The notes under the pieces are model-generated. The model did no database searches, was not told where the DNA came from, and worked only from the letters and a program-made list of their open reading frames with translations. Positions 20,999 to 29,978 of a stretch of DNA of 64,000 bases are shown here, one piece after another (within the stretch, counting starts at the first letter, position 1; each line of letters begins with the position of its first letter). The translations under genes and the position numbers were made by a program. Origin of the DNA: an uncultured Myxococcales bacterium (GTDB lineage: Bacteria > Myxococcota_A > UBA9042). Location: positions 106,272-170,271 of the forward strand of contig CAITYF010000151.1 in NCBI GenBank assembly GCA_903896545.1, in the 5' to 3' direction.

Positions 20999-21982
20999 AT
21001 GGCGGAGTTGACGCGGGCACCCGAACGGATTCAAGTCGGCACCGAGACGCACATCGGCCAGTTTAGCGGCGCGATCGCGAACCCCAACGTAACGGCGCCA
21101 GGTGGTCGTTGGCGCTTGAAAGAATGGAACTATTTGTCGATTGTGACGGAGACACACTTCGTTGCATTTGCCATGGTGCAGCTCGGCTACGTCGCCAATC
21201 TGTTCTGCTACGTCGTCGATCGGCGCAGTCGGGCAATGTGGCAGACAGAGGCGCTCGCGCCCTTTGGCACGGGTCTGACGATCGCGGCGAGTTCGCTGCA
21301 TGGAAAGACCGCGTGGTCGCGCCCCGGTTGTCACGTTGAAGTCGTCGCGATCGCGCGCGGCTGGCATGTCGACTTGAACCTGCGCGTCGACGGCAAGGCG
21401 CTCAAAGGAACGGTCGAAATCGAACGGGGCGAGGGCTTCTCGCTGGTCTATCCGCTGTCGCCGCAGCGTCTCGCGTACACGCACAAGGAAGCGGGCATGC
21501 TCGCCGACGTACGCCTGACGCTCGATGGGCACGCGCTGCCGAATCAGGGGCTTGCCACGCTGGACTGGACGCGTTCGGCGGCGCTGCGTCGGACGCGGTG
21601 GAACTGGGCATCGACAGCGACGCGGCTGAAAGATGGTCGGCGGTTTGGCCTGAATCTCTCGGCGCACGTCTACGACGATGCTTCCGGTGCGAGCATGGAA
21701 AACACCGTGTGGCTGGACGGCAAGCTGCAAGTCCTTGGGGGAGTGACGTTTTCCCTACCGGCATCGCCAGCGGCGGAGGTCTGGCACATCCGCGGCGACG
21801 GGATCGATCTGGCGTTCTCGCCATCAGGTACCCGGCAGCAAAACGTGAACATGGGCGTGATTCGCAGCCGGTTTGTGCAGCCTTACGGCCACTTTGCCGG
21901 CAACTTGCGGCTGCCGGACGGCGAACTGCTGCTCATTCCACCGGCCTTTGGCGTGGTTGAAGACCATTTGGCAGTCTGGTAA
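20999..21982 (+). CDS. DUF2804 family protein
   Basis: This 327-residue protein matches the pattern I know for DUF2804: an N-terminal KEWNYLSIVTETHFVAFA block, a central LDWTRSAALRRTRWNWAS block, GLNLS, an SMENTVWLDGKL block, and a C-terminal RFVQPYGHFAGNL segment. The family is soluble and of unknown activity, with a predicted beta-rich lipocalin-like form. The ATG at 20999 ends a GGGGTATC stretch. The preceding 291 bp between this gene and the divergent peptidase holds no gene and presumably both promoters. Confidence 0.8.
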   Translation: MAELTRAPERIQVGTETHIGQFSGAIANPNVTAPGGRWRLKEWNYLSIVTETHFVAFAMVQLGYVANLFCYVVDRRSRAMWQTEALAPFGTGLTIAASSLHGKTAWSRPGCHVEVVAIARGWHVDLNLRVDGKALKGTVEIERGEGFSLVYPLSPQRLAYTHKEAGMLADVRLTLDGHALPNQGLATLDWTRSAALRRTRWNWASTATRLKDGRRFGLNLSAHVYDDASGASMENTVWLDGKLQVLGGVTFSLPASPAAEVWHIRGDGIDLAFSPSGTRQQNVNMGVIRSRFVQPYGHFAGNLRLPDGELLLIPPAFGVVEDHLAVW

Positions 21983-22149
21983 CGATCACGCCGATCGCCA
22001 CGTTTGAAGGTCACTTGCGCGGAGTCAAGTTTTCACACCAGATGCGAGACCTTCACCGCTAGCGATTACCCAGTCCAAATGTTTAGATCTGTGAGGGTCG
22101 CGTCGACGCGCGCCGCAGAACCCCCTACTCTGGGAGCAGGAGGTGTGGC

Positions 22150-23205
22150 ATGAGCGGACAATTCAGTAATCAGAACGTCTCGCGCAACCTGACCCTCTTG
22201 GCAGTGTGTGCGGTTGTTGTAACGGGATGTGTGGGCGTCGACGCCAGCTATAGCGGCGACGGCACCAGCCATGACGGCGGCGACGCGACGACTTACGATC
22301 AGGACGGCGCACCGCCGAGCCCGATCGAAGGTCGACCGTGTACCACCGACAACGATTGTCAGACGGACACGCCCTGCGGCGTGGGCATCTGCATGGAGTC
22401 GAAGTGCCGTTTACAGGCGGGCCCCAATGGCTTTGTCTGCGACGACAACGACATCTGCACGCTGCACGATGCCTGCTTCCAAGGCGCGTGCGTCGGTTCG
22501 CCGGTGCAATGCTCTGACGGCAACGCCTGCACGTTGGACGCTTGCGACCCCAAGTCTGGCTGCGTGCACGCCCCGACCAACCAGTCGTGCAGCGACGGCG
22601 ACCCGTGCACCGCTTACAAGTGCGCCGACGGTTCGTGCTTTGCCATCGGCTCCGCGTGTGAAGACGGCAATCCGTGTACGCAGGAAGAATGCAGCGGGAC
22701 GTTGGGCTGCCATACGGTCGCGCTCAGTGGTCCGGCGTGCGATGACGGCAATCCGTGCACGTTGGACGACGCCTGCTCATTTGGTGCGTGCAAAGGCGGC
22801 GGTCTGTGCGACGACGACAACGCGTGTACGGCCGATAGCTGTGAAGGCAACGACGGCTGCAAACACGTCAACTTGACACTGATCTGCTCCGACGGTGAGG
22901 CGTGCACCAACTTTGACACGTGCGTCGATGGCGCGTGCAAGGGAACGCCCAAGACCTGTGACGACGGCAATCCGTGCACAGCGGACACCTGCAACGCCAA
23001 GAACGCGACGTGCACCAACACGCCGATCGCGGACGGCGGCGCTTGTGACGACGGCAATCCCTGCACTGCCGACACGACGTGCACAAACAGCGTCTGCAAA
23101 GGGTCGTCCAAGGACTGCAGCGACGCCGACCCGTGCACGGATGACAAGTGCCTGTTCCCGAGCGGCGAGTGCTTGCACACGCCGTCGTTCAAGTGCGGAA
23201 AATAG
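22150..23205 (+). CDS. Cys-repeat (CTDC-like) lipoprotein
   Basis: This 351-residue protein has a signal peptide with lipobox V-T-G-C (Cys27), then a short Asp/Gly-rich linker to about residue 60. The rest is about ten copies of the CDDGNPCTxDxC repeat and nothing else. It is a repeat-only relative of the giant lipoprotein at 6.6-11.8 kb, lacking the lamin-tail domains. The ribosome site AGCAGGAGGTG is strong. Location is inferred to be the cell surface or outer membrane. Function is unknown; the regular disulfide pattern suggests a stiff rod. Confidence 0.82.
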   Translation: MSGQFSNQNVSRNLTLLAVCAVVVTGCVGVDASYSGDGTSHDGGDATTYDQDGAPPSPIEGRPCTTDNDCQTDTPCGVGICMESKCRLQAGPNGFVCDDNDICTLHDACFQGACVGSPVQCSDGNACTLDACDPKSGCVHAPTNQSCSDGDPCTAYKCADGSCFAIGSACEDGNPCTQEECSGTLGCHTVALSGPACDDGNPCTLDDACSFGACKGGGLCDDDNACTADSCEGNDGCKHVNLTLICSDGEACTNFDTCVDGACKGTPKTCDDGNPCTADTCNAKNATCTNTPIADGGACDDGNPCTADTTCTNSVCKGSSKDCSDADPCTDDKCLFPSGECLHTPSFKCGK

Positions 23206-23206
23206 G

Positions 23207-23232
23207 GCTGGACCGGGCGCCGTTCGTCCAGC
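23207..23232 (+). terminator. Terminator-like hairpin after the Cys-repeat gene
   Basis: GCTGGAC (23207-23213) pairs with GTCCAGC (23226-23232) right after the stop codon. No T-run follows, so it may only be an mRNA 3' stabiliser. The remaining sequence to 23355 shows nothing else. Confidence 0.35.
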
Positions 23233-23355
23233 ACGAAGAGCTGTGGGGCGAACGGTTGCCCTCTTGGACTGGGCCGCGACCGTGTCCCTGCGATCGCGCG
23301 CTGTGCTTGGCGGAGGTTTGATCTCGAACTTCGGTCAGACGTATCGCTTCACCGA

Positions 23356-24732
23356 TCAGCGCAAACGAACGACGCCGCGCGACACTTCGCTTGCTGCGTC
23401 GGTGAAGACGCGGTCCTTGTCTGACCCATCGCCTGTCAGCACGACTTCAAAGGGCTTCGCCGCCAGGGCTGCCATCGCTTCAATCGCGTTCGGTTCTTCC
23501 CCAGAGGTCGGGTGACCGTCCGGTGATCCGATCGACTCGCCCAACGCCAATAGCGACAACCGATAGGCGCTCTCCGCCCAACTTCGCCGCGGCACAAAGT
23601 TGGCCAGCTTCTGCGAACCGCCCTTTTCCGTCAGGCCGCGAATGTCGGCGATAAAGCGGTCGAGCGCCGTAAATTCAGGTAAATCCATCTGTCCCGCGGC
23701 GGACTCGTCGGGCGGACCATCGGCCCACCCCAGCGCGTAGAGGTCATCGGGACGCGGCGGCACTTGAACGTATTCGTACTCGGCTTCCGAGAGCGCGTTG
23801 TCCAAAATCAGAAACATCGGCGCGATCGGCTGGCTCACCATGGGCGCGCCAAAATCGGCCAAAGTCTGCAAATCGCAGCGCATCAGAAAGGTCGTGACGT
23901 CGGTCATCGAGAGGCCTGTCGCGCCCAATTGCACGCGCTTGCGGCTCAAATCACCGATCGCACGCTGCAAAACCGCTTGCCATTGGTGGAGTTCCGATAG
24001 CGCCGCGCCGACGTCTTGCGCCGCCCGATACGCCATGTCGTTGTCCAGATCGAGACGCTCGACGCAAGTCCGCGCGCGCCGTGCCCACGCCAGGTTGCGC
24101 TCAATCCGCGATTGCGCTTCCATCACACGGACTTCCGAGTGCGACTTGGCCGCCTCTTCCGCAGTGCCCACGATGCGACGCAAATTGTGATGCAGATGTC
24201 GCAAAGCGGGCGCTTGTTCGTGGCCCAAGTCACGTGTCAGCTCGACGTTGAGCACGCCCAGCGCCAGATCGCCTTCTTCTGGTTGAATGCCCAGAACACG
24301 GCTGATCACCGCGTAAAGCGCCTCACCGCGCTCGGTCAGCTGGTGGCACCCCTCGATGACTTCCAGCCAGCCACCTTTGCGCAGCGACCGCAGCACCGCA
24401 GAGCGCGCTTCAGCCGTCAGCCAGGAAAAATGCCGCGCCAGCACTTCCGGGTCCCACTTCGTTCGGTCCGAACTCGCCAGCTCCGTCAGCACCGCAAGGC
24501 GCACAACAAAGCCCGCTTCACCGAGCCGCACCAGGTCGCGCAGCAGCGTGAAGTACGCCATGCCGGCTTGCGCCGCGACAATGGAAGGCACTGAGGTTGC
24601 TGGGAAACCGGGATCGAGAAGCGCCTCCAGATCGTCGGTCATGACGTCGTCCGCCTCGGTCTCCGCAGGCGTGAGCGAGGTTGCGACAAGGACGCGCGGG
24701 GCAGGTTTTGAACGGCGAGGAGTCGACGACAT
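23356..24732 (-). CDS. Winged-helix-like protein of unknown function
   Basis: This 458-residue soluble protein has no signal or membrane segment. Residues about 45-155 look like a winged-helix domain (SAVLRSLRKGGWLEV, then HQLTERGEALY). Residues 165-300 are long helices with VRVMEAQSRIERNLAWARR. The C-terminal 150 residues are mixed, with a SPDGHPTSGEEP loop. The overall shape recalls kleisin- or MukF-like proteins, but I see no SMC partner nearby and do not assign it. The ATG at 24732 was chosen because the upstream open frame is antisense to fni. It diverges from the mevalonate operon with 84 bp between starts. Confidence 0.6.
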   Translation of the reverse strand: MSSTPRRSKPAPRVLVATSLTPAETEADDVMTDDLEALLDPGFPATSVPSIVAAQAGMAYFTLLRDLVRLGEAGFVVRLAVLTELASSDRTKWDPEVLARHFSWLTAEARSAVLRSLRKGGWLEVIEGCHQLTERGEALYAVISRVLGIQPEEGDLALGVLNVELTRDLGHEQAPALRHLHHNLRRIVGTAEEAAKSHSEVRVMEAQSRIERNLAWARRARTCVERLDLDNDMAYRAAQDVGAALSELHQWQAVLQRAIGDLSRKRVQLGATGLSMTDVTTFLMRCDLQTLADFGAPMVSQPIAPMFLILDNALSEAEYEYVQVPPRPDDLYALGWADGPPDESAAGQMDLPEFTALDRFIADIRGLTEKGGSQKLANFVPRRSWAESAYRLSLLALGESIGSPDGHPTSGEEPNAIEAMAALAAKPFEVVLTGDGSDKDRVFTDAASEVSRGVVRLR

Positions 24733-24816
24733 GGGCCCTTGAGCATGGCAGAACGGAGTCGTTGACGGCAAGAGCCCGTTGACCGAAAGCCGCGTACACT
24801 GCACGATCGGCGCCCC

Positions 24817-25890
24817 ATGGCGCACACCTCTCGCAAACCCAATCAGCTCGGCGACCGCAAAGGCGACCACCTCCGCATCGCGTTGGACGGTCCCGTTCAG
24901 CGTCCCGGTGCCAGCAATGGCCTTGACCGCTATCGATTTGAGGCGTTGTCGCTGCCGGAACTCGATCTGAACCGCGTCGACACGCGCTGTCAGTTGCTCG
25001 GCAAGACGCTGGCGGCACCGCTGCTGATAGGCGCGATGACGGGCGGAACAAACGAAGCGGGGCGCGTGAACCGGATTCTGGCCGAGGCGGCGGAACGCAC
25101 GGGCGTCGGCTTTTGCCTCGGTTCGCAGCGTCCGATGCTGGAAAAACCCGAAGAAGTAACCAGTTTTGATCTGCGCGACGTGGCCCCGCGAACGCTCATC
25201 ATTGGCAACATCGGTGGCATCCAACTGCGCGATGAGATGGACGCAGGAACGCTGGAATCGCTGGCGCAAGCGGTCGGCGCGGACGCGATCTACGTGCATT
25301 TGAACCCGCTGCAAGAAGCGATTCAGCCCGAAGGCGATCGCGATTGGCGCGGTGTTCTGGACGCTATCGGCGAAGTGGCCGCGGGCGCGAACTTGCCAAT
25401 CTTGGTGAAGGAAGTCGGCGCGGGCCTGGGCGAGGAAACGCTGCGTGCGCTGCGTTCGACCGGGATCGCAGGGGTGGAAACGGCGGGCGTGGGCGGCACG
25501 TCGTGGGCGCAAATCGAAGCGCTGCGGCAGCACGCCAAGACGCCGCGGGCGATCGCGGGCGCGGTGCTGGCCGATTTTGGCACGCCGACGGCGCAAAGCA
25601 TCATCCACGCGCGGCGGGCGCTGCCCAATCGGATCGTCATCGGTTCGGGCGGGCTGCGGGACGGGCTGGAAGTCGCGAAGTGCATCACGCTGGGCGCGGA
25701 CGCGTGCGCGATGGCTTGGCCGTTCCTGGTGGCAGCGCAAGACGGCGTGGAAGCAGTCGTCGCGGCGATCGAAGGCGTGATCGAGACGTTGCGGATCGCG
25801 ATGTTCTTGGTCGGTGCGCCGGACTTGCTGCAGTTGCGCCAGGCCGAGTTGCACTACATCGACAATCAGGATCCGCGAGAGCGACGATGA
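24817..25890 (+). CDS. fni: Type 2 isopentenyl-diphosphate isomerase
   Basis: This 357-residue FMN/NADPH-dependent enzyme interconverts isopentenyl and dimethylallyl diphosphate. Visible signatures are RKGDHLRI near the N-terminus, GAMTGG, GNIGG, HLNPLQEAIQPEGD, the GGTSW loop and an FMN-phosphate GSGGLRDG block. Length is normal. It heads a five-gene operon in which every junction is an overlap or abutment: the stop overlaps the mevalonate kinase ATG by 4 bp. Its presence beside mevalonate enzymes supplies the second C5 unit for chain elongation by the last gene of the operon. Confidence 0.95.
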   Translation: MAHTSRKPNQLGDRKGDHLRIALDGPVQRPGASNGLDRYRFEALSLPELDLNRVDTRCQLLGKTLAAPLLIGAMTGGTNEAGRVNRILAEAAERTGVGFCLGSQRPMLEKPEEVTSFDLRDVAPRTLIIGNIGGIQLRDEMDAGTLESLAQAVGADAIYVHLNPLQEAIQPEGDRDWRGVLDAIGEVAAGANLPILVKEVGAGLGEETLRALRSTGIAGVETAGVGGTSWAQIEALRQHAKTPRAIAGAVLADFGTPTAQSIIHARRALPNRIVIGSGGLRDGLEVAKCITLGADACAMAWPFLVAAQDGVEAVVAAIEGVIETLRIAMFLVGAPDLLQLRQAELHYIDNQDPRERR

Positions 25891-26825
25891 CGACCACCGC
25901 GACGGGCCACGGGCACGGCAAGACCATTCTGATTGGCGAACACCACGTCATGGACGGCGCGCGCGCGCTGGCCATTGGCCTCCCGCCGTTTCGCACCGAC
26001 GTGACGCTGAAGCGCGGCGGAACCGGACCGCTGCGCATCGTGTTGGAAGCGGAAGTCGATCCGATCGTGGCCGAAGACACACGCAAGATGTTCGTTGCGG
26101 CAGCAGAGTCTGCTGGCTTGGACGGTGAAGTGCGCGTTCACATCGCCTCGACGGTCCCGATGCGCCGCGGCTTGGGTTCATCGGCGGCGCTCGCGGTGGC
26201 TGGCGTACGGGCCGCGTGGAAGTTGGCCGATCGCGCGGAGCCCACGGGCGCAGCGCTCTTGGAGGCGGCACGCGCCTGCGAGTCGATCGTGCATGGCCGT
26301 TCGTCGGGTTTGGATCCCGCGGCGGCGGCAGGCACGGATCCGGTTCTTTTCCAGCGGGGGCAAGTCCTGCAGCGCGTGCGGGTGAAGCCAGAACTGCGGC
26401 GGGCGCGCTGGCTCTTGGCTGATCTAGGGGCGTCCGTGCCGACCCGGGATGCCATCGCGATCGCGATCCACCACCGCCGAGAACTGGGCGCGGAAGCCGT
26501 GCAAGCGCTGAACGATCAAACTTCCACCGCGGCTGATGACGCACTCATCGCGCTTGAGTCCGGCGATCTGGAGCTTCTGGCCAACGCCCTGGGTTCGGCG
26601 GGAGCGGCGATGGAGCCGCTGGGCGTCGTCAACGTCGCCATGAGCGACGCGCTGACGGCCATGCGTGCCGCTGGAGCGCTGGCGGCCAAACAGACGGGCG
26701 CTGGGCTGGGCGGGATGCTGCTCGCGCTCTGCCGATCAGAAGCCGACGCACAGGCAGTCGCGACGGCCATCGAACCGCGCATCAAGGCATTTTGGACATT
26801 GCCGATCCATCCGGAGTCACCATGA
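25887..26825 (+). CDS. mvk: Mevalonate kinase (GHMP family)
   Basis: This 312-residue GHMP kinase should phosphorylate mevalonate at the 5-position. The N-terminus reads GKTILIGEHHVMDGARALAI, the mevalonate-kinase version of the first GHMP motif. The ATP loop is RGLGSSAALAVAG near residue 94, and the third motif is KQTGAGLGGM near the C-terminus. The ATG overlaps the fni stop (ATGA), indicating translational coupling. Galactokinase or homoserine kinase are alternatives for this fold, but the GEH motif and the operon settle the role. Confidence 0.9.
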   Translation: MTTTATGHGHGKTILIGEHHVMDGARALAIGLPPFRTDVTLKRGGTGPLRIVLEAEVDPIVAEDTRKMFVAAAESAGLDGEVRVHIASTVPMRRGLGSSAALAVAGVRAAWKLADRAEPTGAALLEAARACESIVHGRSSGLDPAAAAGTDPVLFQRGQVLQRVRVKPELRRARWLLADLGASVPTRDAIAIAIHHRRELGAEAVQALNDQTSTAADDALIALESGDLELLANALGSAGAAMEPLGVVNVAMSDALTAMRAAGALAAKQTGAGLGGMLLALCRSEADAQAVATAIEPRIKAFWTLPIHPESP

Positions 26826-27817
26826 GTTTACACCGCGTGGCGGCTTTTGCGCCGTCCAACATCGCGCTGACCAAGTACTGGGGCAAGCGCGACCACACGC
26901 TCAATCTGCCGCTGGCCGCGTCGATTTCCGTAACGCTGAGTGAACTGGGCTCGCTGACCGTGTGCGCGCCGGAGCCCGGTCTGACGCAGGACGTCATGGC
27001 CGTGGACGATCACCCGCTGGACGACGCCGGCATGACCAAAGTGCGGCGCGTGCTGGGCATCCTGCGGGAAAAAGCCGGTTCCGATGTCTTCGCCGGACTG
27101 AACTCGATCAACACAGTGCCAACCGCGCGCGGTTTGGCGTCCTCTGCTTCCGCTTTTGCGGCACTCGCGATGGCCGCGTCACACGCGTACGGGCTGGACC
27201 TGAGTCAGGCGGAGCTGTCGCGCTTGGCGCGGACCGGTTCGGGCTCGGCGAGCCGCTCCATCCACGGCGGTTTTGTGCAATGGGAGCGCGGTGAGAAGGC
27301 CGACGGCTCCGATTCTGAAGCGCGCCAGCTCTTTTCGGCCGACCACTGGCCGCTGACGATCCTCGTGGCGCAAGTGCGCGACGGCAAGAAGAAGGTCTCG
27401 TCGACCAGCGGCATGCGCATGGCGGCATCGGACTCGCTGACGTTTCGCGGTTGGATCGAACAGTGCGAAAAAGACGTGATCGCGTGCCAAGAGGCTTTGG
27501 CAAAGAAGGACATGGAGCGCCTCGCTGCAGTCGTTGAAGGCAATGCGATGGCAATGCACGGCACCATGATGGCAAGCCGCCCGCCGCTGCTGTACTGGCA
27601 GCCCGCGACCGTTGGCATCATTCACACGGTGCGTAACCTGCGCGCAGAGGGCACGGCCTGCTGCTTTACGATCGACGCGGGCTCGTCGGTCGTGGTGCTC
27701 GTCGAACCGAGTGATGCCGGGCCAGTCGCGCAAGCCTTGGCCGAGATCGACGGCGTGGAAGCGGTTCTGCAGACGCGCGTCGGCGAAGGCGCCCGCATCG
27801 TCCCGGAACGTGCCTAG
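26822..27817 (+). CDS. mvaD: Diphosphomevalonate decarboxylase
   Basis: This 331-residue enzyme performs the ATP-dependent decarboxylation that yields isopentenyl diphosphate. The N-terminal APSNIALTKYWGKRD is diagnostic of the family, including the Lys-Tyr-Trp-Gly-Lys core. The ATP loop is RGLASSASAFAAL near residue 103, and SGSASRSIHGGFVQW matches the substrate loop. DAGSSVVVL lies near residue 285. It overlaps mvk by 4 bp (ATGA). Length is typical. The ATG at 26822 is preferred over one ten codons upstream that lies inside mvk. Confidence 0.95.
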   Translation: MSLHRVAAFAPSNIALTKYWGKRDHTLNLPLAASISVTLSELGSLTVCAPEPGLTQDVMAVDDHPLDDAGMTKVRRVLGILREKAGSDVFAGLNSINTVPTARGLASSASAFAALAMAASHAYGLDLSQAELSRLARTGSGSASRSIHGGFVQWERGEKADGSDSEARQLFSADHWPLTILVAQVRDGKKKVSSTSGMRMAASDSLTFRGWIEQCEKDVIACQEALAKKDMERLAAVVEGNAMAMHGTMMASRPPLLYWQPATVGIIHTVRNLRAEGTACCFTIDAGSSVVVLVEPSDAGPVAQALAEIDGVEAVLQTRVGEGARIVPERA

Positions 27818-28756
27818 ATGCGAACGGTTCCCGGCAAGTTGATGCTGGCGGGCGAATACGCCGTGCTGCGGCCGCATGGCATCGCGCTGGCCGTTGCGGT
27901 GGGTGAAGTCGTCCGTTCGACGCTCACGGCAGGCGCGCCGCACGTCACGATGCACGCTTTCGACCAGACGTTCGATCTGCCGCCCGACGAACGCGTTGCC
28001 CCAGGTCTATTGGGATTTGCCGCGCGCGCGCTCGCGTGGCTGGAAATGCACAACGGCATCCGGCTCACCTCGCACCTCACGCTGCACGTGAATGGCGCGA
28101 TCGGTGGTGCGAAGGTGGGGCTGGGCACGAGCGCGGCTGTCACGGTCGCCACGCTGCGGGCGGTGCTAGAGAACGCCGGCGTGCGGTGGTCACCCGCGCG
28201 GGTGGCAGACGCAGCGCGACAAATTCACGGGGCCGGTCAGGGTGCCGGCAGCGGCTACGACGTCACGACAATCGCCATGGGCGGCTGCGTCGCCTATCAG
28301 CGCACGCCCGATCGCGCACACCACTTGCCTTGGCCACGCGGACTTTTCGGCCTCGCGCTCTTCTCGGGCGCGCCTGCGCCGACCCAAGCGGCCCTCGACA
28401 AGCCCCCGATTCAGGCGGCGCACTTGGATGCGATCGACCGCGCGGCACGCGACCTGCTCATCGCGTGGCCGAAGTCCGTACCAGAGATTCTCGCCGCTTT
28501 GCGCAGCTGCGACGCCGCCTTTCTGGCTGCTGCGGCTGACGATCCCGATCTGGTCCCGTCGCACGTCGTCGCCTTGCGCGCGCAAATTGAGGCGCACGGT
28601 TGCACGCCGCGCGCGTCTGGTGCAGGCGGCGGGGACTGCGTCCTGGCTTTTTCCAGCAGCGCCGAGGCCATCGCCACCCTCGCCGACGACTGGCAACGCG
28701 GGGGCGGTCACGTCGTCGCGCACCTACCCACCCGCATTGCCCCGGAGGCCCTGTGA
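27818..28756 (+). CDS. Phosphomevalonate kinase (GHMP family)
   Basis: This 312-residue GHMP kinase is best read as phosphomevalonate kinase, the step between Mvk and MvaD. The start PGKLMLAGEYAVL is the characteristic version of motif 1, the ATP loop is VGLGTSAAVTVATL near residue 100, GAGSGYDVTT is the PMK-type Ser-Gly-x-Asp segment, and ASGAGGGD forms the third motif. It begins at the base right after the mvaD stop. It is shorter than Gram-positive MvaK2 (about 335-360 residues). The specificity call rests on motifs plus operon logic. Confidence 0.85.
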   Translation: MRTVPGKLMLAGEYAVLRPHGIALAVAVGEVVRSTLTAGAPHVTMHAFDQTFDLPPDERVAPGLLGFAARALAWLEMHNGIRLTSHLTLHVNGAIGGAKVGLGTSAAVTVATLRAVLENAGVRWSPARVADAARQIHGAGQGAGSGYDVTTIAMGGCVAYQRTPDRAHHLPWPRGLFGLALFSGAPAPTQAALDKPPIQAAHLDAIDRAARDLLIAWPKSVPEILAALRSCDAAFLAAAADDPDLVPSHVVALRAQIEAHGCTPRASGAGGGDCVLAFSSSAEAIATLADDWQRGGGHVVAHLPTRIAPEAL

Positions 28757-29799
28757 GCCACCACGAATTGCCCACGCTGGAAGTCCTGATCGCGCCGTTT
28801 GTGCCCGGTTGCGAGGAACTCGCGCTGAGTCTGCTCGAACTGCCGCAGCCGCACGTGCCAGCGGGTTTGGTGCAGCCTGCAGGCCAGGATCTCCTGACGG
28901 CGATGTGCCGAGACCAGCTGGCCAGCGGGGGCAAACGACTGCGGGCGTTGTTGACGCCGGCGCTGGTGACGGCGGCGAACGGTCCGGTCGATGCCGCGCG
29001 CGTTTTTGGCGCAGCCGTCGAGCTCATTCACAACGGCACGCTGGTCCACGACGACATTCAAGATGGCGACACGCTGCGCCGCGGACGGCCGACGCTGTGG
29101 ACGCAGTTTGGCGTCGCGCAAGGCATTAACGCGGGCGATGCGCTGTTGATGGGCGCCGTTGCGGGCGTGCTGCGCGCTGACGTGGTGCCGCTGGACCTCC
29201 GCGCGTCCCTGGGTGGGCTGCTGGCCGAGGCGCTGTGCGAAACGATCCGCGGACAAGTCGCCGATCTCGCGCTCCGCGATCTACCGCAACCGAGCCTCCT
29301 GGACGTGGAGTCGGTGCACCTGGCCAAGACGGGCCCACTGTTTTCCGCCTGCTTTGTTGGCGCGGTGCGGCTTTTGCGGCGCGGGCTGGATGCGGAGCGC
29401 GCGGCGGTTCGGCTGGGCAAGGAAATCGGCCTGGCGTTCCAGATTCGCGACGATCTGCTGGATCTGTTGGGTACCAAAGGGCGCGGCGATGCAGGGGCGG
29501 ACTTGCGGGAAGGCAAGCCGACTTGGCCCGTGCTTGTCGCGTTGCGCGATGTTCCGGGTCCAGAAGCGGACGGAATTCGCGCGCTTTTGCGGCAGGCAAC
29601 CCAAGGCTCACCGCCCAGCGATGGCGACGTGGCGCGAGCCGTGGCGTGGGTGCGCGAGGTCGGCGGTGAGGCGACGGCGAACCGGCACCTCGCCGAGACG
29701 CTTGAACGCGCACGCGTTGCCGCAAACTTGGCGTTTTCTCCCGACTCCGCAGTGGTCGCGCTGGCGCTGTGTGAGCGTCTGGCCCGGCTGGACGGCTAG
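28753..29799 (+). CDS. Polyprenyl diphosphate synthase (GGPP synthase-like)
   Basis: This 348-residue all-alpha trans-prenyltransferase condenses isopentenyl diphosphate with allylic diphosphates. The first Asp-rich motif is DDIQD near residues 99-103 in the context ELIHNGTLVHDDIQDGD, the second is DDLLD near 233-237, and GGKRLR lies upstream. The short DDxxD spacing fits long-chain or archaeal-type GGPP synthases rather than bacterial FPP synthases, whose first motif is DDxxxxD. Product length cannot be read safely. The start is a GTG overlapping the pmk stop (GTGA), supported by GGAGG upstream. It ends the mevalonate operon; its TAG stop lies inside an inverted repeat. Confidence 0.9.
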   Translation: MSHHELPTLEVLIAPFVPGCEELALSLLELPQPHVPAGLVQPAGQDLLTAMCRDQLASGGKRLRALLTPALVTAANGPVDAARVFGAAVELIHNGTLVHDDIQDGDTLRRGRPTLWTQFGVAQGINAGDALLMGAVAGVLRADVVPLDLRASLGGLLAEALCETIRGQVADLALRDLPQPSLLDVESVHLAKTGPLFSACFVGAVRLLRRGLDAERAAVRLGKEIGLAFQIRDDLLDLLGTKGRGDAGADLREGKPTWPVLVALRDVPGPEADGIRALLRQATQGSPPSDGDVARAVAWVREVGGEATANRHLAETLERARVAANLAFSPDSAVVALALCERLARLDG

Positions 29800-29978
29800 T
29801 ACAGCGCTTCTCAAGTTCGCACCGCATCAAGAACTGGTTGTTGCGCCGTACTGGAAGCACGCTGTTGCGTGCTGGCGCGGGGTTTGGGGGCGGCGCGCCC
29901 CATCTTTGGCCAAAAGCCTAGTGCCCGCGCGACGAAAGCTTGGAATGCGGTGCGAACTTCGGAGCGCGGGTACTAGCC
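29794..29978. repeat. 185-bp element with about 38-bp terminal inverted repeats
   Basis: The left arm (29794-29831) and right arm (29939-29978) are imperfect inverted repeats. The outer 9 bp (GGCTAGTAC) and the inner AAGTTCGCACCGCAT are perfect; the stretch between differs by a few bases. The TAG stops of both convergent neighbours fall within the arms. Between the arms is GC-rich sequence with a small GCACGCTGTTGCGTGC hairpin. It could be a MITE-like insertion or a long bidirectional terminator. Confidence 0.8.

Noticed and set aside
23356-24732. Possible kleisin/MukF-like or JetA-like subunit of an SMC defence system
   Set aside because: Only the winged-helix plus helical layout is similar; no SMC ATPase, second kleisin-partner or nuclease gene is nearby.
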